Positions 18,915 through 29,946 of a DNA stretch of 64,000 bases are shown here, one piece after another. The notes beneath the pieces were generated by a model that worked only from the letters and a program-made list of their open reading frames with translations, had not been told where the DNA came from and did no database searches. The position numbers and the translations under genes are program-made. Numbering within the stretch: position 1 is the first letter of the stretch; every line of letters starts with the position of its first letter. The DNA is from Rhynchopus euleeides (Eukaryota; Euglenozoa; Diplonemea; Diplonemida; Diplonemidae): positions 1,674,001 to 1,738,000 of the forward strand of contig OY723276.1 in NCBI GenBank assembly GCA_963210315.1, in the 5' to 3' direction.

Positions 18915-21631
18915 ATGGCCGCACGCAAGAAGGGCGGTTTTGCCGCCCAGATGGCGGACCTCCTGGACTCCCGCGCACCCAAGGAGGTCGACTTGGAGGA
19001 CGACGGCCCGCGTGTGGATGCCGCTGACGACTGGGAGGGCGGCCTCTACGAGGAGGCCGAGGCCCTGATGCAGGGGCTAGGCAGCAAGAAGGCGCCGAAG
19101 GGGGACAAGAAGCTCCGCATGCGGGGCAACCTGAGCCACGCCTTCAGCGAGGGGACCTACAAGGGCAAGGTGGTCGACAGCTCCAACGCCTTCGGTGAGG
19201 AGGGCAGCGAGGAGGGGGACGACTCTGCCGACATGGAGGGTGACGACGGCACGGATGACGGGTCCATCGACTACGGGGATGAGATCCAGAACCCGGATGA
19301 CGAGTTGGAGTCGATCGACGACGAGTCGGAAGGTGATGACGCGGCACAGCCGTCTGCCCGCGAGAGTCGTGCAGGCCTGCAGCACCTCAAGAAGGCTACT
19401 CTGGAGCGCCGACAGCGCCTGCAGGCGGAGAGGGACCCCGAGGAGCCCTACCCGACAGGGGATGTGGATGACAGTCTTCTCGACAGCGACGAGTTTGAAA
19501 TCGAAAACGAAGGCGGTGCGGTGAATGAGGCTGCCATCTCGACAAAGATGGACGACATCTTCGCAGGGCTTGATGACGAGGATGACGACATCGCGCTGGC
19601 GGGTGCAGGGGAGACGTATGAGTCTTTCCTGAAGAAGGAGCAGACGTCCCGCAAGAAGCACCGCGTGTTGAAGCGGAAGCGTGAGGACTTCGATTCTGTC
19701 GGGGAGGGGGACTCGGAGCAGCACGACAGCGACAGGGAGGAGGACGATGACATCGCGCGCCAGATCGCAGAGATCCACGCCGCCACCCAGCAGAGCGGGA
19801 AGTCCCTGGTGAGGGCGACGGAGGATGACCAGCAGCGCTCCACCGCCGCGCGAAACCAGTACAAAATATGGTCGAAGCTGGTGGCGTGCCGAATCCACCT
19901 CCAGCAGCCCATGTCGTGGGCAGCGCGGCTGCCCGCAGCCTATGCCTACTCCGACGCCGTGCCCGAGGGGTCTGAGGAGCGCACGTCTCTGTCTGCAGCC
20001 AGCGCGTCGCTGCAGGACTTCATGGAGGACCTGCATGGCCTGCGCGAGAGCCTGCTGGACATGAACCCCAGCTTCAAGGGGCGCGGCGCGCTGCGTGTGC
20101 CCCCCCGCCCCGAGCTGTCGAAGAAGCAGCAGAAGCGGAACAAGGCGTCCGGCACGGAGCCTGCTGCTGCCGGGGTGGATGTGGACCGCTGCTGGAGGCT
20201 CTGCGTCGCTTCGCACAGCACGGTGGGGACCAAGATGGACGAGGCGCTGGACTACTGGCACTCCCGCGCCCTGATGCAGTCGGCGCAGGCGTCGGAGGCG
20301 CAGATGAAGCCGACTGACCCTGCGACGAAGCAGATCCGACTCTCTCTGCAGCGCGACAGCGATCGCCTCGTGAAGCGCACGCAGAAGAACAGGTGTGGGC
20401 GCCTGCCCTTCGGGCACCCCAACAGCGAGGATGTGAAGCGCGACCCGCGCGTCCTGCAGGTATGTCGGTGGGCCGATGGGAGGGGGGGGTTGCAAGGGGT
20501 GCACTGCGGTGGGGAATCCGCCAGGAGCAGGGCGGTGCTCGGTGTGCTCTGAACTACTGGAGCTAGCCGTGTGTTGTGGCAGTGGGGGGTGCAGGGTTGG
20601 AGGGTGGGGGCGGCAGAGCTTTTCGCTCGGAAACTCACTCAGAACAAGGTTGATGCGTGTGGGGCTGGGACCAACGGAGAGGGGATGTGCATCCTCTAAA
20701 TGCTGCTTCCCAACACCCCCCCCCTCCCGCAGACGCCCGAGTTCCTGCACAACGCGGACACCTTCGACGACTCTGACTTCTACTCGTGGCTCCTTACGGA
20801 CTACATCCACAAGTATGCTGTGCGATGTGGGGTACAGGGTGTGGGGCTTGCGGGCCGGGTTCCAATGGAGGTCCGCTGCGAGCAAGAAAGCTGCGCATGT
20901 CGCCAACAGCGCCACAGGAGGGTGTTGTCAGATACGCCTGCCTTGGCGTGTTGCCTCCACCGCCACTACCCCCGCTTCTGGCACGTCCTGCTGAGTGTTC
21001 TCTGCGCGCACCACATCCACCCACCCACCCACCCACCCCCACAGCTCTGCCGACGCGAAGCTGGGTGGTGCCGAGGAGCTCGCAGATGCGCAGCGCCTGG
21101 CAAAGGACCCTGGCAGGCTGCTGGTCGACAAGAAAAGGTATTTTAATTTTGGGTTCTATTTGTCTTTAGTGTGCACAGCAGCCGTAAATTTCACCACCCT
21201 GAGCCTGATGAAAGGTTGGGTTAGTCTACAGGGCACGTTTCGGTTGCAGCTGTGATGGGTCGCTTTCCGCCCGCACCGAGCGTCCTTATTATAAGTTATA
21301 ATAACACACCGACCTGGCACCCAGTGAATAGGCTATCTGAGAGTCTGTGACCAACGGTGAGTTTTCAGCTTTTTTCGGTCACATCAGGTCAACATAAGGT
21401 CCCCTGAGGTGAACGCAGATAGCCTAGTGAACGTTAAATATCCGCTCTCCATTGGGTACCACCGCACCACCCACTGCACACACGCCTCCCTTGCCCCCCC
21501 CCAACAGGTCGAAGGCACGGAAGCTCTCCTTCGAGGCACACCCGAAGATGATCGGTTTCCAGGCACCCCGCCCGCAGGACGTCCCCGCCTTTGTGGACCA
21601 ACTCTACACGACCCTCTTCGCATCCGCATGA
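18915..21631 (+). CDS. AATF: AATF/BFR2-type nucleolar processome protein
   Basis: Bfr2/AATF is a nucleolar factor needed for small-subunit pre-rRNA processing. Four exons, 18915-20459, 20733-20812, 21045-21137 and 21508-21631, give 613 residues, close to yeast and human (530-560). Donors are GTATGT, GTATGC and GTATTT. The first third is very acidic (EEGSEEGDDSADMEGDD, NPDDELESIDDESEGDD), as in the family. The AATF domain follows: RNQYKIWSKLVACRIHLQQP at about 313-332, then LQDFMEDLHGLRESLLDMN. The C-terminal domain begins with DEALDYWHSRAL, continues through RLVKRTQKNR and FDDSDFYSWLLTDYIH (the DDDFYQQLL motif of the family) and ends with SKARKLSFEAHPKMIGF and VDQLYTTLF. The exon choice is supported because each junction restores this family pattern. 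It lies 1.1 kb downstream of another ribosome biogenesis gene on the same strand. Confidence 0.92.
21186..21286 (-). mobile_element. Solo tyrosine-recombinase-type terminal repeat in AATF-like intron 3
   Basis: Read on the minus strand it gives GCGGAAAGCGACCCATCACAG, CTGCAACCGAAACGTGCCC, AGACTAACCCAACC and TTTCATCAGGCTCAGGGTG, closely matching the solo repeat at 7179-7290. It lacks the GTCAACGCA end. It lies within the 370-bp intron 21138-21507. Confidence 0.65.
21329..21424. mobile_element. 96-bp inverted-repeat element in AATF-like intron 3
   Basis: The ends are TAGGCTATCTG (21329-21339) and CAGATAGCCT (21416-21425), flanked on both sides by AGTGAA (21323-21328 and 21425-21430), which looks like a 6-bp target duplication. 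The interior has GGTCACATCAGGTCAACATAAGGT. It is MITE-like, with no ORF. Confidence 0.6.
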
Positions 21632-24600
21632 GTTGCGCCGGAGGGGACGTCGCCCCCTCGTCGGCACGATCCCCCTCTCCCCCCCCCCCCCCCCCACCCC
21701 CCCCCCTAGGCCCCTGCATAGCCCCCGATTTTCTGTCACAAAACCAAATTTTGGCCATTTTTTCAATTTTTGGGTTCAAAATACCCCCCAAAACACCACC
21801 AAATGACTTTTGTGGGTCTCTCCCACCTGTTTCCCACCTTTCCACCCCAATTTTCCAGCTTTTTGGGGGGTTTTTCGGGTATTTTTGCCGGAAAAAGCCC
21901 CTCCGTTAGGTCGCTTTTCTCCTGTATATCACCCAGGAAATTCACAAACCCACGTCTGAGTATGGATGGGACCTCAGCACCTAGTTCTGCTGCAAATTCC
22001 TGGAGTTCATTCCTCGTGAATAGATTCAGAATCCCTTCTTGGTGATTCTTGAGTCTGGCAACATTGAATTCTGCCAGACTGTCTGCCCGGGTGTCGGATC
22101 TCGGCTGCAGCTGAGTGTGCTTGTGCGAGCTCGTTTTCTCGTTCCAGAGTTTTGCCCTGCCATCGTCACCCTGCTGTTTGCCGCCTTCTCCCAGCCCCTG
22201 TTCGTCCTACAGACACACCGGTGTCACACGTGGGTCTCTTCTGCGGGCACTGCACCTGATGCCATGTTCATTTCATAGTGTGTGCCCACTTTGCCTGTAT
22301 ATGCTAGGGGGGCTACTGTTACGCGACTGTGACTGGCCGTTTGCACATGTGGATATCACGGAAATATTCCGTAGTTTTGACCCGAACACAGGGTACTCCG
22401 CCCAATTTGGGCTCCCGGAATCAACTGCGACCGGAATTTTTCACTTTGGTGACGATTTTGGCTGATAGTTTGGGTGATTCATGCCCACTCTGGTCACACC
22501 CCCTAAAAGCAAGGGATTTGTGGGGTTATGGGGGGGTCCCCCACGAGAAACCTCTTTCAGACCGCCTCTGGGCGTCACAAGGCCACCAAAACCACTAAAA
22601 ACCACCCAGTAACCTACCTCAGGGGGTATCTGTGTGGTTGTGGGGTGTTTGGAGGCCTTCTCTGCCTTCTGGAGACCATATCTCGAACCGTGCCAAAACA
22701 GCTGAAAATTGGGGGGTTACTGTGACGCTACTGTGACGGTCCCGGAAATTCCCGAAAATTCTGGGAAAAAGCCGCATTTTTGACCCGAAAACAGGGTATT
22801 CCACCCATTTTGGTCTGCCGGAATCACTTCCGCGTGGAATTCTTCATTTTGGTGACGATTTTGGGTGATATTTCGGATATTTCGTGTAGATTTCAGCCCC
22901 CAAAAACAAGGGTTTTTTAGGGAAAGTATCAAAGTTTTCCACGAGAAACCTCTTTCAGACCGCCTCTGGGTGTCAGAAGGCCTCCCAAACCACTAAAAAC
23001 CACTCAGGAACCTACCTCAGGGGGTATCTGTATGGTTTTGGGGTGTTCAGAGGCCTTCTCTGCCTTCTGGAAGCGATTTTTTTGACCGTTACAAATCAGC
23101 CCAATAGCGTTACAAAAGCGTTACACTTTTTCGGGGGTTTTTCAGGAAAAAACGCCAAATAATTCGAATGGATCGACTTTCTCGAGGGTGTCCGCTATTT
23201 TCTCGGGTTTTTTCAGTGATCCCCCACTGGATTTTTGGCCAGGTACGCCCATTTTGGTGGAGTTTTTGGCCCAAAATCCAAAAAATCGTGTTTGTGACAG
23301 CCCTAAACAGAGATTTAAAGGACCGTGCAGGGGCCTAACCCCCCCCCCCCCGAAAGTGCAGACAGGCTGTGTGTGCCCCCCCCCCCCCCCACCCACCCCT
23401 CTAAGCTCGGCGTCGTCTCTCCCATACCTTCAGACACGCAGGGCACGGCAGGCGCAGACATGTGGGGCTGGGGGGGGGGGGGGTTGGATTGGCCCTCTCC
23501 TCCGATCCCTAGACAGGCTCGTGGCTGTGTTAGCCGCCCCCCGCTGTTCCCTTCTGATTGTGTTCTGCACAGCAAGCCTGTGTGTGTGTGTGTGCGGGGT
23601 GGGTGGGTGGGGGATGGGGATGGAGAGGGGGGGGGGGGGTAGGGACGGTCACAAGCCCCCGAAAAGCGGTGACAAACCCAAAAAATCCAACTTTTGCGCT
23701 ATGTCGCCCATGTGGGTGAAAAACCAGAAAATAGTGCCCATACCGCTCCGGAAACGGTGTTCTGCCCTGTTTCGAACCCTTTAGTGCCTCTGTGGGGGTG
23801 TATTTGAGGGTTCTAAAAATGGTGACCACGGTTCGGTACCTCGCTGTTTTGTAACCACACTTCACACGAAACACGGGCAATCATCGCACAAATTACCGCA
23901 AAACAGCGCCAAAAAGGCACCCGCGCATCACGGACGAGTGATGTGTGGGACAGTGCTATCGAAAAGTACCTCACACGCATGCTCGCATGGACTGATACAC
24001 GATGTCCTGCAAGCGCCGGATACAAGCCCTCAAGAGCCCCTACATTCGGAAGAAGTGCACATCATGACTGACATCATGATTTTCCGGCCACTTAGGAGTC
24101 TCGGTTTGATGAGTGAACTTTCGGGAAGGGGAAGAGGGACAGGGAGTGGTGCATACTGCACGCGTCAAAACGCGGAGTATATCAGTACCCCTTGAAGAGG
24201 CAAGCTCTTGTACTGTGTGACCTCTGAGTGACGACGCAGGTAAGACGAGAAGAGAGAGTGCCGCCGATGAAGAGCGCAGCGCAAATGAGAACGGCAAATA
24301 TCACCATCCGGCCTTCGCATGCAGGTGGCTGCGGCGGGAATCAGCGAGGCTGATCAGCCGATTCGCGAAGTGTGCAGACATGGCCTTTGCCCTCCAAACC
24401 CGGGTCGACCGAGGCAAATCCCACTCACATCCAGGAGGTTACTGCAAACCCTGATGGGGCATCGTCGGCTGTGACCTTCCTGCACCTGAGGGATCATGAT
24501 TGACCATGAGCATGCATACATGACCATTGCAACCAGTCTCAAATTGAAGGAACGGTGGTGCGCCCCACAAACTGAATCATACATTCAAATCTGGTTGAGC

Positions 24601-25972
24601 TGCCATACACGGCCCTAACTGGAGAAAGCCCTCCGCACCTTCCAGGTCTGTGTGAGTTCTCATACTCAAGCACCACTGGCTCCGGACCCGAGATGGAGGT
24701 GTACCTCTCGCAAGTGCAGGGCGGAGGTCCAACCACAGTGCTTCACAAACGTGAAAATTCGCAGAGATGACACCAAAACTGCTACCATGCCTCTCCTTCA
24801 GCCAGGCCCGTGCAGAACCGTGAAGAATTGCTGAAGCTGAAGCAACTGGGTAGCAGCTTCGTAGGGACATCACCGATTTTGATGTAGTCTTTGCAAACGA
24901 TGCACGCACTGTTGAGTATCACGCCCAGTGTCAATTGTAGCGATGGCGACAAAAAACACAACCCTGTAAAAGCCTGGCAGGTACCAAACCGTGGTCACCT
25001 GTTTCTCCAACTGTTCTCCGGTGCTCAAATGGTGCCAAAACAGGGCCAAACCGCCTCAGAACCGGTTTCCGGGAGGTTTTGGGCACGATTTTCATCAAGA
25101 AAATACGATTTTTGTTGATTTTTCATGAACCTGAAAAAAGTGGTTTTATCTCACCCTTGTGACCGTCCCTAGGGGGGGGGGGTGTGTGGTATTGGATTTC
25201 GTACTTTTTTTTGGGGCGTTGTATATCGTCGACATGCCCTCTCTGCATCATTGTATCATCTTTTACAGGCCAGGATCAATTGGGCTTCGGAAGAGGGGGT
25301 GGGGGGTGGGGGGGGGGGGGGGGGGCGGGGCGGGGGGTGGATCCCACCACACGCAGGAGAGAACTCCTGCCAAGCGTCTTTCTAAAAGGTAGCGGATCGG
25401 GAGGGGAGGGTGCGCTTTGTTTGGGGTCAACTTTGGGGCGCAAGGTGTGCCCGATCCCAGTTCTATCGAACGGCGGAGGGGGGGGGGTGGGGGTAAAAGC
25501 AACATCGAGGCGGGGTGGGTGGGGGGTGGGGTGGGGTGGTGTGCGACAGGATGCACACACCGGCTGCCAACAGAAGCTGCAGCAGAAGCAACGGTCGAAA
25601 CCATCAGGTGCGTGGGGTGGGGTGGGGGGGGGCAGGGGGGGGGGGGGTATTCTCGTTGAACTGTGTGACTGTGTCGGTCGGTGCTTCTCAGAGGGGGGGG
25701 GGAAAGGGGGGCTGAGATGGAGATGTGCTTCACACACAGACCAACCCACCCCCCCAACCCCAACTCCAACTCCCCAACCCCCCCTCCGTCCTGTCCTTTT
25801 GGTAGAGGGTCTGTGGTGACACAGAGCCACATTCCACACATTTTGCGTTGGGCTTTGCAGGCATTTACACACAACGGGCCTTTGTCGCGGGGCGGTGGGT
25901 GGTGGCGGCGTGCCAGGCGGCACGCGTGTTTGGTGAGTCCTGCGAAGGACGAGATATACAAACTTTATTCTG
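21632..25972. other. 4.3-kb gene-free region
   Basis: No credible gene on either strand. Third-position GC bias, seen in all real genes here, is absent. It contains many G/C homopolymers (21680-21707, 23340-23351, 23473-23483, 25170-25180, 25308-25325), phrases such as AAATTTTGG and CCAAAATT in both orientations, and the tandem duplication at 22340-23100. The part 25250-25970 before the EF-hand gene is G-rich and may include leader or intron sequence of that gene (acceptor-like TTTGCAG at 25854-25860). Confidence 0.45.
22340..23100 (+). repeat. Two-copy tandem duplication, about 397-bp unit
   Basis: Blocks repeat in the same order about 397-401 bp apart: TTTGACCCGAA(C/A)ACAGGGTA, GGTGACGATTTTGG, CCACGAGAAACCTCTTTCAG, then ACCTCAGGGGGTATCTGT and GAGGCCTTCTCTGCCTTCTGG. 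The copies are roughly 85-90% alike by eye. Confidence 0.75.
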
Positions 25973-26593
25973 ATGCAGCTCACACCCGGCATCCTGAAGC
26001 ATGCTCAGAACCTGTTCGACTCTGCGCGATCCGAAGGGGCGCCGCACCTCACGCTGCAGGAGCTGCGCGACGTGCTGACAGATGCCGGATACGACTACAG
26101 CCTGAGCGAGGTGAAGGACATCGTGCACACCGTGCAGCAGAGCAGCGTGGTTGCGAAGCGCAACGCTGCAGCAGACGCGGAGGCACACGCGGGTGGGGCT
26201 GCGAAGGCGTCGCAGGCGGGGGACCTCGAGGCGCGTCACACCTCCGCCGCCGGCACCTCACACCACCCGCAGGACCGGCAGGCAGGGTCCGAAGCGCAGC
26301 AGCCTGCCGCGCAGACCGACAAAACGGTTGTGCCATTCAACACCTTCCTTGATGTTCTCGCGCTGAACCTGACTGACGCCAACCCCGAGCGGCAGTATCA
26401 GCGTGTCTGGGCAGACATGGATGCCGATGCTGACGGCGTGCTCTCTGCTGACGATGTGGCGAGTGTCTTCAGCGAGCTGGGCATGCCGGCCCTGACACAC
26501 GACGAGGTCTGCAGGGCCCTCGAGCAGGCAGACTACGACTGCGACGGGGCGGTGACGTTTCAAGACTTCCTCCGCACCATGGACTCCACCTAA
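25973..26593 (+). CDS. EF-hand calcium-binding protein
   Basis: 206 residues with calmodulin/centrin-like organisation. The N-terminal lobe is degenerate (HLTLQELRDVLTDAGYDYSL, about 23-42) and is followed by a low-complexity Ala/Gln/His linker (about 63-120), longer than in calmodulin. The C-terminal lobe has two clear EF-hands, loops DADADGVLSADD (about 150-161) and DYDCDGAVTFQD (about 187-198). Both keep Asp at 1, 3 and 5 and Gly at 6, but have Asp instead of Glu at position 12. It ends in MDST. The ATG at 25973 is the first of the frame; an upstream exon is possible because an acceptor-like TTTGCAG lies 113 bases before it. The precise family is not clear; the partner is unknown. Confidence 0.8.
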   Translation: MQLTPGILKHAQNLFDSARSEGAPHLTLQELRDVLTDAGYDYSLSEVKDIVHTVQQSSVVAKRNAAADAEAHAGGAAKASQAGDLEARHTSAAGTSHHPQDRQAGSEAQQPAAQTDKTVVPFNTFLDVLALNLTDANPERQYQRVWADMDADADGVLSADDVASVFSELGMPALTHDEVCRALEQADYDCDGAVTFQDFLRTMDST

Positions 26594-27079
26594 GGGCAGT
26601 TCTCCTCTTAGTCTCAGGGGTGGTGGGGTGTGGGGGGGTCGGAGAAGGGGTGTGCGCCTTGCCCCCCCAGCGAGCCCTTTCCTTTTCCATCGCGTGTGTT
26701 GGGGTGCTGTGTGCCGTGGGATATCACGTGGGGATTTTCCCTGCAGTCCAGGCCGGGATCTCATGTCGCAAATGCAATCATCCATGGGGAGTGTTTATGA
26801 CGGTGCCAAAAACGGTGCGTTATTGGTGCCTTGATGACGAAGACCCCCCCACACACATGATGCAAATGGCCCCACTGTGCAGCGGACTTTGTCGCTGTGG
26901 CTGCTTCGCAGGGGCTGCGGTTCTACACGCATGAACAAAACCACTCTTCGGAGAACCCCGCAACGGACTCACCCACCCACCCACCTAACCATTGCCACCA
27001 TGCCCCTCTTTTTGCGTTTCTCCCCCTCAGCCCCACCCCACCCCACCCCCTCTCCAGGCCTGTGTGCGTACACACAGCA
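26594..27079. other. Intergenic region
   Basis: No gene seen. GT- and G-rich at 26618-26645. The last 100 bases are CCCACC-rich and end in an acceptor-like TCTCCAG at 27051-27057, 22 bases before the next ATG, so a non-coding first exon of the next gene may lie here. Confidence 0.4.
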
Positions 27080-29946
27080 ATGCATATTGAGGAATGGAAG
27101 CAGCAGCGGCGGAAGGAGCAGCGCATCGCACGCCTCAAGGCGGTGCGCGAGAGGGAGAAGGAGGCTGCAGCAGAGCTCCGCCAGCGCGCGGCCGCAGCGA
27201 AGCGGGTGCAGGAGCGCCAATGCCACGACGGCATGCAGGCTGCATGGGAGGCGGCACGCCAGGGGAAACTCGCCCACGCCACGGCACAGGCGGAATCCGC
27301 AGCGGCAGACGAGGGCCGCGCCCACCACGACGCCAACTTCGAGGCACAGCGGCTGCAGCAAAGCGCCATCGACAGCGTCACCGCATGGCGCAAACGCCTC
27401 GATGTCCACACCGCCCTCCACACCACCTCGATGGACCGCCAACACGCCACCCGTGCCCAACGCACCGCAGCGGCTGACAGCGTCCGCCACCTCCATGACT
27501 CCGTCCGCCAGCGCGAGCAGGCGAGATCCCAGAGCGCCGTCGCACGCCACCGCCGCCGCGAGGAGTCCGACGCCCTCCTCCTCCGGGAGGCCGAGGCCCG
27601 CAGCCGCACCCGCGCCATCGGCTTCCAGCGCGCCGCACACCCCTCCTCCGCCTCCGCCTCCCCACCCCACGACTACCGCACCACCAGCTTCCACACGCTG
27701 CTCACCTCGGGCGCCACGCGGGGCAGCTCTGTCCCGCCACCCGCCTCCGCCTCCCTGTCGGGCTCCTCCTCCGCAGCGTCCCGCGGCGGCGCGAAGCGCC
27801 GCCTCCACCAGCAGCACCCCCAGGTGTTGTCCTACACAGCAGACGCGGATGTCGAGGCCCCGGCTGCAGCGCTTGCCGTGGTGGAGGCGGAGGTGCGGCA
27901 GCAGGAGCTGAAGGAGGAGGCGGCGCAGGCGGTGCTGTTTGCCGAGCGTGAGGCGGTGCGCGCTGCGGAGGTGCGGCGGGGGCTGGTGGAGGTGCGGGAG
28001 GAGGCGGTGTTGGAGGTGGAGGTGGAGGAGGCGGAGAAGCTGGAGAGGCGGGACAGGCAGGACCGGGTGGTGCAGGAGAGCCGGCTCATCGAGCAGCAGC
28101 ATGCGGAGATGCGGAGGGCGGCGGCGCTGGATGGGATGCTGCGGAAGGAGTTCCACGACACCTTCCTCACAGGCGCCCTGCCCGATGCGGCATCCGCTGT
28201 GGTGGCACCCCCCACCCGGGGCGACGACACCCGTGTCCTCGCTGCCCGGGGCGCCTCCGAGCTCCGCCGCGCCGTCTCCTCCTCTGAGGTGTCGCAGCAC
28301 CTCCGCGAGCTGTTCGAGCTGTCGGCGCAGGCCCCGCCGGAGCCTGTCGCGCTGCCACAGCGCACCCTGGGCGTGGCGATACCCACCAGGGAGGCGAACC
28401 CGGTGTGCCTTGTGGATCCGCTGCCCGCGCCAGCGGCTCTGGTGGTGGAGGAGGTGGTGGAGCAAGAGGAGATGGGTGTGGAGGCGGAGGCGGGAGTGGA
28501 AGCGGCTGCAGTCGCTTTGGAGCAGGAGGAGGTGGAGGCCGAGGTGGAAGCGGAAGTGGGTGGTGGTGTGGTGTCCGCACAGCCTGTGGCTGGCGAGCCT
28601 GTGGGGGTTGCAGCGGAGGTATGTGAGGTAGGTGGGGGGGGGGGTGTGTGTGTACAGTGGAGGCAGCACTAGCTCGAGCTCGTTCGGTGCGTCCTGCACT
28701 AAACTAAAAATATTAACGTGTGTGTGTGGGGTGGGGGGGGGGGTTTTGTTCAGTTGTGTGCTGGCGTATTGCAGCTGCCCCGGCGCTCCACCTCCCCCCC
28801 CATCCACAGGCCGTGGCCTTGCCTGTGACGCCTGTGGTGGATGCCAGTGCCAGCAGGCAGGCCCCTGCAGAGCTGAGAGTGCCGCAGCAGGAGCAGCCTG
28901 CGGCAGCAGAGCCCGAGGCTGTGGAGCCCGGCGACGATGCGTCGTTTGAGGAGGTCGAGCGCTATATGGAATCCGTCGCTTCATCGCCTCGGGTGGTTGC
29001 AGACAATGCCTTGCCGCCGCCGCAGCAGCAGCAGCAGCAGGCTGCCCTGGAGGACGCGGCGTCAGAAGGTGGTGCCTTCGACAACACCCTGGCACTGGCC
29101 GACCACTACGACGCAGAGAGGGATGTATCGCACTCCGTCAGCGCGCTGGAGCCGACGCTCCCTGCAGCAGATCCTGCCCCCACACCCGCAGCACTCCCCC
29201 CCGCCGCCGCCGCCGTCACCACCACCACCACCACCACCACCACGCCCCCATCCAGGGTGCGGGTGCCCGCCTCCTCCAACATCCGCAAGGTGGAGGGGCT
29301 GCAGGTGGATATTGCGGGGTTGCAGGAGAGGTTGAATGACCTGCTGAGCCTGTGCACCACACCGCCTGTGGTGCGGACCCGGCCCCCGCAGCAGCAGCAG
29401 CAGGCCCCGCCTGCGGTGGAGGCCGTGCCACGCGAGATGCATGTGTCGGTCTCCACCGCAGACACATCTGCGTCGTGGACGTCCTGTGCCTCCAGCACAT
29501 CCTTCGTGTCGGACGCCTCGTTGAGCCCTGAAGCCCAGGTCACACCGTCACACACCCCGTCGCACAGCATGACAACCGTCACGACACCGCCGGCAGGCGC
29601 TTCGCCCGCCACTGTGACAAGCACCACCACGACAACCACATCCGATACGCTTTCGCCTGTGCCTGTCCTGCGCCTTCGGCGCAGGGTCCCCGTGCCTGGC
29701 ACAGAGCATGCGCTGCAGGCGCCTGTGCGTGCCGCGTCACACTCCCCCCGCATCGTCGACAGGGGTGCTGGCGGGATGCGTCGCGGGGTGCGGCTAACGC
29801 CCACAGCGCAGCGCGTGGCTGCCCCCAGAGGTGCACAGCGCAAGGCAGGGCGGGCCGCTGATGCGGAGGGGGGCTGGATCCAAGGCGGTTCTGCCCTGGT
29901 GGGGGCACCTGTGGCACCCTGGGCTGAGGCACCGTACCACCACTGA
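27080..29946 (+). CDS. Coiled-coil protein, possibly CEP295/Ana1-like
   Basis: Two exons, 27080-28618 (donor GTATGT) and 28810-29946 (acceptor CCACAG), in phase, give 891 residues. The first 240 residues are strongly helical and charged: EEWKQQRRKEQRIARLKAVR, then EREKEAAAELRQR, with Ala-rich helices and an HDYRTTSFHTLL motif near 200-210. The arrangement (basic helix with VRE(R/Q)EK, Ala-rich helices, then a Tyr-Phe/Leu-His motif) resembles the N-terminal region of the centriolar protein CEP295. This is an impression, not a proof. A second coiled coil covers about 255-370 (EAEVRQQELKEEAAQAVLF and following). The rest is low complexity, with a Gln run (29023-29040), a Thr run (29218-29244), and a short helix IRKVEGLQVDIAGLQERLND. 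If the homology holds, the role would be in centriole/basal-body assembly. Confidence 0.6.

Noticed and set aside
25263-25992. Minus-strand Pro/His-rich ORFs of 232-238 codons
   Set aside because: They run through poly-G/poly-C tracts and lack third-position bias or motifs.
26969-29095. Minus-strand ORF of 708 codons
   Set aside because: Antisense of the coiled-coil gene; rich in His, Arg and Leu with no domain, and it crosses the intron of the plus-strand gene.
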